From the NCBI GenBank assembly GCA_009602725.1, contig WELB01000359.1:42996-55644 (forward strand): DNA of 12,649 nucleotides. The letters are read 5' to 3'. Source of the stretch: Spirogloea muscicola. Its lineage: Eukaryota > Streptophyta > Zygnematophyceae > Spirogloeales > Spirogloeaceae. Each line of letters opens with the position of its first letter. Positions within the stretch are counted from its first letter, which is position 1. Below are positions 8,799 to 12,649 of the stretch, in pieces. The translations under genes and the position numbers were made by a program. Below the pieces are notes generated by a model that had not been told where the DNA came from, did not search any database, and saw only the letters and a program-made list of their open reading frames with translations.

Positions 8799-8966
8799 GA
8801 CAACCTGTTCTGGACGGCAGTGCATATCATCGGCATTTCCTCCTTTTGCTTGGGTGGCAGTAACCAGTGCGAGTGTGGACACAATGGTAAAGACAAGATC
8901 TGCCTGGCTGCCGAAATGTTTACACATCGAGAGAGTGATGAGGCGTCGCCTCCCACAGACTCCTGA
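8799..8966 (+). pseudogene. Degraded zinc-knuckle fragment of the retrotransposon-like protein
   Basis: The frame reads DNLFWTAVHIIGISSFCLGG, then SNQCECGHNGKDKICLAAEM and FTHRES before a TGA at 8964. It lines up without large gaps with the 12-kb copy (DTVYRTAAHRLLGLLPPCLI, then GVTQCECGARHADPAELAAH). Asp, Thr-Ala, His, Gln-Cys-Glu-Cys-Gly, Leu-Ala-Ala and Met are shared. The second half of the knuckle (His-x3-Cys) is lost. It is an older, more diverged relic than the copies at 7.6 and 12.3 kb. Confidence 0.5.
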
Positions 8967-9085
8967 ACCTACCAAGGTGTGCTACATATGGCATTGCACG
9001 CGAGGCTGTAGAATGTATTGATGGAGGTGTTGGCCATTAAGCCCTTCAACAAAAAGCACGGCAAGCCAAACATGCGGCATTAGGA

Positions 9086-9122
9086 CGTTGTTGCTCACCC
9101 CCGGAGCGGGGGACCGACAACG
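9086..9122. repeat. Hairpin-forming inverted repeat
   Basis: The outer arms CGTTGT (9086-9091) and ACAACG (9117-9122) pair perfectly. The inner arms CCCCC (9098-9102) and GGGGG (9108-9112) pair around a GGAGC loop. No T-run follows and no gene ends here, so it is not called a terminator. Confidence 0.6.
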
Positions 9123-9239
9123 CCTTTTCCTTGACGTTACACATGATTGACGCTTCTTATAGAAGGGCAGCCACTTCGCCCGTGCCTGGGTGATAACAAC
9201 CCATGCGGAGCACAATATGGAGAGGCACTACAAAGACCA

Positions 9240-9720
9240 TCCCTGAGTCAACCCGTGCTTGATGGTCCTTTACGACGGTAAGGGTACAAAGTGGTCCTTC
9301 CCCCTCCAGCATCTGGCTTAGATGTTTGACACGCGTCGCTGTAGTTGCGGGGCAGCGTGTGGCACATTAATTTCCCGCAGGCGTCGGTTGCATTTACACA
9401 AATGCGGCTTTCACACTCCCAAGCTTTTGCCTTACGCAGCGTGCTGGGCCCGCACTACGCAGGCCACTGGCTTCGGCAGGGCTGCGCTGGCTCCCCAACT
9501 TAGCCTGACTACTTTATGTTTTCTCACTCGTGGGTACTGGTGTCTCCCTTCAGCCGGCTTTTGCACTGAACCCTTTAGCCCCTTGGCAAAGGGCTTCGCT
9601 CTGTGGAGCCAGAATCTATGCACTTATTTATGCCTGAACAGTGTGCTTGCTTAAATTGGCCTCCCTCTAATTTCAAGCGCACCACGCGCGCCTTCTCCTC
9701 TTCAGATACTTCTGACAGCT
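9240..9720 (+). repeat. Dispersed non-coding repeat, copy 3
   Basis: The first half matches copy 4 at 9880-10140: both carry a TCCTYCCYCC...AGCATC block, a cGCAGGyGTCGGkTGCAT block and CAGGCCACTGGCT followed by a GCGCT-GGCTC block. The second half (from about 9630) has GCCTGAACAGTGTGC, TTAAATTGGCCTCC and CGCGCGCCTTC, shared with copies 1 and 2. So the four copies are overlapping pieces of one unit of up to about 450 bp. Confidence 0.6.
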
Positions 9721-9726
9721 CAAGCT

Positions 9727-9758
9727 GCGCGCAAGAAAGAGAGCGCGCAAGAAAGAGA
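9727..9758. repeat. 16-bp perfect tandem duplication
   Basis: GCGCGCAAGAAAGAGA occurs twice in a row at 9727-9742 and 9743-9758, at the join between dispersed repeat copy 3 and the minus-oriented tail that follows. Confidence 0.9.
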
Positions 9759-9759
9759 G

Positions 9760-9840
9760 ATTGGTCTTTCGAAAGAAGGTGAGGGCTCTGACAGACCGAC
9801 CCAAAGTAGAGTGGACAAGGGCAAAGGAGAAGAAGGAGAG
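9760..9840 (-). repeat. Diverged retrotransposon-like 3' tail (minus orientation)
   Basis: On the minus strand it reads CCCTTGTCCACTCTACTTTG then GGTCGGTCTGTCAGAGCCC. This matches the tail at 7038-7100 (GACATTGTCCATTCTCTTTG then GGTTGGCTTTGCCAGCCCC). The hairpin arm has decayed (CCGACCC at 9796-9802). No ORF piece is attached. Confidence 0.5.
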
Positions 9841-9879
9841 ACAGAACAAGAACGTCTGAAGAACGGCTCCCATTCGTGC

Positions 9880-10290
9880 GCCATTGACATACAAGGCAGC
9901 TACGGTGACAAGTGATCCTCCCTCCTTTAGCATCGCAGATTGACGACTGTCGCAGTTGTAGGTGGGGCAGTAGGGCATAAGAGCATACCGCAGGTGTCGG
10001 GTGCATGCTACAGGATGTTGCTTTCGCTAAGCCTGCAGGGCTCGCAAGCCCTGGCCCTTCCATAGCTCGCTGCCGCGCCCTTAGTCAGGCCACTGGCTAC
10101 CGTGGCCGCGCTCCGGCTCTTCAGATTAGTATGCCGACTACATGTGCTGTTAATGTGGGCATTAAAACCCTCCTCCAGGCGTGCTTTTGCCCAATGGCCT
10201 TCACCTCTTAGCCTAGGGTTACGGTTTGTGTAGCCTTTCTTAGCTCCTTTGTTTGCCATTTGCATGAGCCCGCGTGCCTTCTTCTATGTG
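9880..10290 (+). repeat. Dispersed non-coding repeat, copy 4
   Basis: Parallel to copy 3: CTCCTTTAGCATC, CCGCAGGTGTCGGGTGCAT, TTAGTCAGGCCACTGGCTAC and GTGGCCGCGCTCCGGCTC. It then carries TTAGCCTAGGGTTACGG and TGTGTAGCC, which correspond to the CTTAGGCA...ATGTAGCC part of copies 1 and 2. It lacks the GCCTGAACAATG block, so it has a different internal deletion. Confidence 0.55.
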
Positions 10291-10456
10291 TAGTGTAGGT
10301 TCTTAAACTTCCGGGAAGTGGCTCTCCCCAAAGGGTGCGAATGCTGTGAAAAGCCAGCCCGGAAAGAAATGAAATGTGAGACAGCTCTTAAATATAGACA
10401 AAGGCCCGAAGGGGCCAAGTCGCGCTTTCCCAGAGTTCCCCCTGAAAATCACTCAC
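10290..10456 (-). repeat. Retrotransposon-like 3' tail attached to the 10.5-kb fragment (minus orientation)
   Basis: On the minus strand this follows the stop of the fragment at 10457 and carries TTTCCGGGCTGGCTTTTCAC (around 10343-10362), the same core as the GGGCTGGCCTCTCAC tails elsewhere. A GGCCC-GAAG-GGGCC hairpin sits at about 10403-10416. Confidence 0.55.
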
Positions 10457-10615
10457 TCAGTAACCTCCAGTTAGGAGCCGCATGTCAGAAAATCTAGCCG
10501 CCGGAAAGCAGTCCCCATGACAACAGCTAGAAGCTGCAGCTAGAGCACGGACAGCACGCCAATGCAAGGCGTGGGCCCTGGACCGCTGGAGGTATATGGA
10601 CAGCCCATGCGAAAC
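10457..10615 (-). pseudogene. C-terminal fragment of the retrotransposon-like protein (minus)
   Basis: The minus frame reads YLQRSRAHALHWRAVRALAA, ASSCCHGDCFPAARF and SDMRLLTGGY-stop. It corresponds to VQRSMARAMHLRAGRALAAA ... SDLRLLSRGY of the 12-kb copy. The frame is open through the match and extends to 10660, but residues before the match are not shared, so the piece is 5'-truncated at about 50 residues before the stop. Confidence 0.55.
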
Positions 10616-10705
10616 AGCTGCGCTAGCGAGCCAGCGGCGTATTTCAGGGTGGCCTTCCAAAACATTGCCCTCTTCGAAAGAGCTCCTTATTATTCCTCCA
10701 AGAGT

Positions 10706-10870
10706 GCTGGCCGTGCCCTAGCTGCAGCCTTGGGCCATAGGTGGCTCGACTACTTCCCGGCTTGTCCTTCGGATTTGGGCTGGCCTGTCACAATCCTAAA
10801 CACTAAACTATCGCATCTGTTTAGAAGAGCTTCTTATTGTCCGGCTGCTTTTTCTGACTGGCGGCTGCTA
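10706..10870 (+). pseudogene. Rearranged C-terminal fragment of the retrotransposon-like protein (plus)
   Basis: AGRALAAALGH is encoded at about 10706-10738 and CPAAFSDWRLLY at about 10836-10870, matching AGRALAAAS and FPAARFSDMRLL of the other copies. Between them sits a plus-oriented tail core (TTTGGGCTGGCCTGTCAC, 10774-10791), so tail sequence interrupts the ORF piece. A near-direct repeat (GAAAGAGCTCCTTATTATTC at about 10677 and GAAGAGCTTCTTATTGTCC at about 10824) may mark how this came about. It stands head-to-head with the minus fragment at 10457-10615. Confidence 0.45.
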
Positions 10871-10883
10871 TATATGCTTCTAG

Positions 10884-11480
10884 TCTTTGTATTGCCCATC
10901 ATAAGAACAGGATCACGGGTCTAATATAGTTGTTATGAGAGGCCATCCTAGTGTTTGCTCATTTTCTCAAGTGGTACGTCTCTGACTCATCAACTGTACT
11001 TTTTTGGGTTTATCCTTGCACAGCCTAGCCATTGCCCCTCTTGAAAGAGTTTCGTCTCTTTCAAGTGCGGCAATTGCGGTGAGAAGCCAAGCTCCATAAT
11101 AGAGTTGGCCGAGGTCTCCAGGAAAGTCCCCTGCAAAAAGTTAAAGTACATTACAGAGATGTGGCTAAAGCCAAGGAAGGTATGGAGAAGTTCTTAATGC
11201 ACTCTTGGAAAGATGCACCTGCTACAAGTAGCTACTTAACGACTTCTCACTCAACAACCTCAAGCTGCACCAACTGGCAGCAGGGTATGCGAGACTGTGG
11301 TCTTCCAATAAGGGCGGTCGCTATAATGGGGCCTCCTTAACGAAGGCCTGACGTCTACAGAGAGGCTCAATATGAAAGGCCAAAGCCACGCAGCAACAAG
11401 CGCCGGCTATGGATAGCCACTCAGCAATCAATCTTCTGACTTGCGCCAAAGTAGAGGTTTCGTTCCACCTAGTGCCACTT
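10884..11480. other. Stretch without a recognised gene
   Basis: No frame or repeat of the families in this window is clear here, except a weak minus tail near 11075-11110 (TTGGCTTCTCACCG on the minus strand) and the perfect hairpin at 11040-11065. Confidence 0.35.
11040..11065. repeat. Perfect 10-bp inverted repeat with a 6-base loop
   Basis: CTTGAAAGAG (11040-11049), loop TTTCGT, CTCTTTCAAG (11056-11065). The arms pair without mismatch. Confidence 0.85.
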
Positions 11481-11700
11481 TTGGGCTGGCCTCTCACGAG
11501 GCTACTGAGAGACTATCCTACACGGTACTTGCTTAGTCATGTATTTCAGCACTTTTCGGCCACTTCGGCGCTCAAACACACAGATGAGCAAGTACAACGA
11601 AGAATTGTCACTCAGTGACCCCTGGTATCGCTTTCTGGCCCGTTCGGAGTTTGTTCCTTCTTCTTTCTGGGCTGGCCGATCACCCGCATCGGCCTCTACT
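11481..11700 (+). repeat. Two plus-oriented tail cores in a row
   Basis: TTTGGGCTGGCCTCTCAC is at 11480-11497 and CTGGGCTGGCCGATCAC at 11667-11684; both follow a pyrimidine-rich lead as in the 8163 copy. The first is joined to an ORF-end stub (GAGGCTACTGAGAG). There is no coding match between them. Confidence 0.5.
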
Positions 11701-11820
11701 GGAAGATTCTCTTACTAGTTAGCAGCTGCAAGGCAGATAAAGATAAAGTAGCCCGCCCGGAAAAGAGAGAGGAGAGAGCACAAGAAAACACAAAGAAGAT
11801 TGTAAATGTCACCATGTCGG

Positions 11821-12078
11821 TGGCTCGAGCTGCTCACCCAGCTCGCCCGCCACACCATCGCCCGTCGCTTCCATGGGGAGCCGGTCGACTTTCCTGCAGC
11901 CGGGTCGCTGGCGCAAGTGTATCGAATGCGCCTGGCCGTCTCGGTGCAGAGGTCTATGGCCCGGGCGATGCACCTTCGTGCTGGCAGAGCCCTCGCTGCT
12001 GCCTCTGGCTTTGGCCAGGGGACCCACTTCAACGAGCCTAGCATCTCCGACCTGCGGCTGCTTAGCAGAGGTTACTGA
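11821..12078 (+). pseudogene. C-terminal fragment of the retrotransposon-like protein (plus, open frame)
   Basis: The frame is open from 11806. From 11821 it reads WLELLTQLARHTIARR, then AAGSLAQVYRMRLAVSVQRS, MARAMHLRAGRALAAASGFG and ends SISDLRLLSRGY-stop. It aligns along its whole length with the 7.2-kb copy (WLDLLQRLAREAIERR, AAGSLSQVFRMRLAVSLQRS, LLLTRGY). The function of this domain is unknown to me. It is rich in Ala, Arg and Leu and predicted helical. It starts abruptly at the Trp, so it is 5'-truncated; the base before 11800 belongs to a minus-oriented tail. Its last 28 codons are repeated in inverse orientation at 12566-12649. Confidence 0.6.
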
Positions 12079-12130
12079 GTGATTCGTAGCTGCTTTGTTT
12101 CTGTTTCTTAGCGCTTCCCCTGGCCCCCTG

Positions 12131-12421
12131 GACTCCTCTCAGCCTCCCTCCCCCGGGGCGGCCGCGTGGGCCTCCGCGCTCCCTATCTACGCGGCTCTCA
12201 CGATGCCCGACACAGTCTACAGGACGGCGGCCCACCGGCTTTTGGGCCTCCTCCCCCCCTGCCTCATCGGAGTCACGCAATGCGAGTGCGGTGCCCGCCA
12301 TGCCGACCCTGCGGAGCTGGCGGCCCACATGCTCCGTTGTGCCCACGGCGGCGAGAGGACCGGATCCCATGACCTTCTTAGGGACGGCATGCAGGATGTC
12401 TTCATCGAGGCAGGTTACAAG
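12131..12421 (+). pseudogene. Zinc-knuckle fragment of the retrotransposon-like protein (plus, in foldback loop)
   Basis: The open frame reads SPGAAAWASALPIYAALTMP, DTVYRTAAHRLLGLLPPCLI and the knuckle CECGARHADPAELAAHMLRC (C-x-C-x12-H-x3-C, all ligands present), followed by GGERTGSHDLLRDGMQ and EAGYK. At 12421/12422 it stops matching the 7.7-kb copy (which continues VVVENST) and passes into a minus-oriented tail, giving six extra codons (KKGLAH, stop at 12440). In the protein this domain should lie upstream of the segment at 11821-12078; here it lies downstream of it, so the order is swapped. Confidence 0.6.
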
Positions 12422-12545
12422 AAGAAAGGGCTCGCCCATTGAGGATAGGGGCTGGACAAGCCAGCCCAAAAAAGAATGAACAAAGAACGAGAAGGGGGCC
12501 AGAGGAAGCCAGAGGAAGCGCTAAGAAACCAAAGCAGACAAAGAA
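12422..12545 (-). repeat. Retrotransposon-like 3' tail of the right arm (minus orientation)
   Basis: Contains GGGCTGG-ACAAG-CCAGCCC at 12449-12467, a perfect 7-bp stem, and GCTCGCCCATTGAGGATAGG; both pair with the tail at 7015-7062. A 10-bp tandem repeat (GCCAGAGGAA, 12498-12517) lies in it. On the minus strand it follows the ORF end at 12566. Confidence 0.7.
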
Positions 12546-12565
12546 AGAAAGCAGCTACAAATCAC

Positions 12566-12649
12566 TCAGTAACCCCTGCTAAGCAGCCGCAAATCAGAGA
12601 GGCTAGGGTCCTGGAAGTGGGTCCCCTGGCCAGAGCCAGAGGCAGCAGC
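12566..12649 (-). pseudogene. C-terminal end of the retrotransposon-like protein (minus, runs off the window)
   Basis: The minus frame from the window edge reads AAASGSGQGTHFQDPSLSDL then RLLSRGY and TGA (12568-12566). Compared with the plus copy at 11995-12078, the frame is kept without indels and the amino-acid changes are mostly conservative (Glu/Asp, Ile/Leu, Asn/Gln), with several silent changes. So this piece was probably translated after the two copies split. The upstream part lies outside the window. Confidence 0.6.

Larger units (their letters stand above)
11995..12649. repeat. Large inverted repeat (foldback), right arm cut by the window edge
   Basis: Left arm 11995 to about 12131; right arm about 12497 to 12649, reverse-complementary with scattered mismatches and one insertion. 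The best blocks are GCTGCTGCCTCTGGCT, GGCCAGGGGACCCACTTC, GCGGCTGCTTAGCA, GGTTACTGAGTGATT and TTTCTTAGCGCTTCC. The arms contain the ORF end and the first part of the tail. The loop (about 365 bp) contains the zinc-knuckle fragment. The arms may extend beyond 12649, since the left-arm homologue continues upstream in the ORF. Confidence 0.8.

Noticed and set aside
8197-8863. Two long plus-strand frames (171 and 167 codons)
   Set aside because: They overlap in different frames, begin inside a non-coding repeat, and their residue content looks like translated GC-rich repeat DNA.
11995-12649. Reading the inverted repeat as terminal inverted repeats of a cut-and-paste DNA transposon
   Set aside because: The arms contain coding ORF end and tail of a retrotransposon-like protein and the loop holds no transposase; no target-site duplication can be seen because the right end is outside the window.

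Overview
This looks like nuclear DNA of a eukaryote, most probably a green alga or another member of the green plant lineage. The reasons are spliced genes with many short exons, GT-AG introns plus one GC-AG intron, an acyl-CoA thioesterase with the cyclic-nucleotide-binding N-terminus known from plant homologues, and a dense field of decayed retrotransposon pieces. No bacterial operon structure, ribosome binding sites, CRISPR array, rRNA or tRNA was seen. The species cannot be named from this window.

Left part (1-2984, + strand): a complete ten-exon gene. All exon phases close to a 471-residue protein (1416 nt) that carries an N-terminal cyclic-nucleotide-binding fold, a TesB/ACOT8-type double-hotdog thioesterase and a C-terminal SRL peroxisome-targeting tripeptide. 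Its likely job is hydrolysis of acyl-CoA in the peroxisome. Intron 9 uses a GC donor.

Middle (2985-6281): about 1.9 kb with no gene I can support, then a four-exon gene on the minus strand (6281 down to 4872). It is predicted to encode a 121-residue secreted protein with a signal peptide, six cysteines including a CC pair, and two proline-rich patches. Its first intron (722 nt) holds a weak candidate small gene on the opposite strand.

Right part (about 6500-12649): repeat-rich DNA. A spliced gene fragment of unknown function (6687-6890) runs straight into repeats. Beyond it lie pieces of the C-terminal part of a non-LTR-retrotransposon-like protein (zinc knuckle, endonuclease-like segment, C-terminal tail ending in Arg-Gly-Tyr-stop) in both orientations at 7161-7850, 8799-8966, 10457-10615, 10706-10870, 11821-12078, 12131-12421 and 12566-12649. 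They are joined by copies of a non-coding tail with a GGGCTGG hairpin and by a second non-coding repeat family of up to about 450 bp. The last 650 bp form a large inverted repeat (foldback) with a zinc-knuckle fragment in its loop. No piece includes a reverse transcriptase domain, so these look like non-autonomous or dead derivatives. The odd point is that the same breakpoints recur, so a composite, mosaic or foldback element family is a real possibility.
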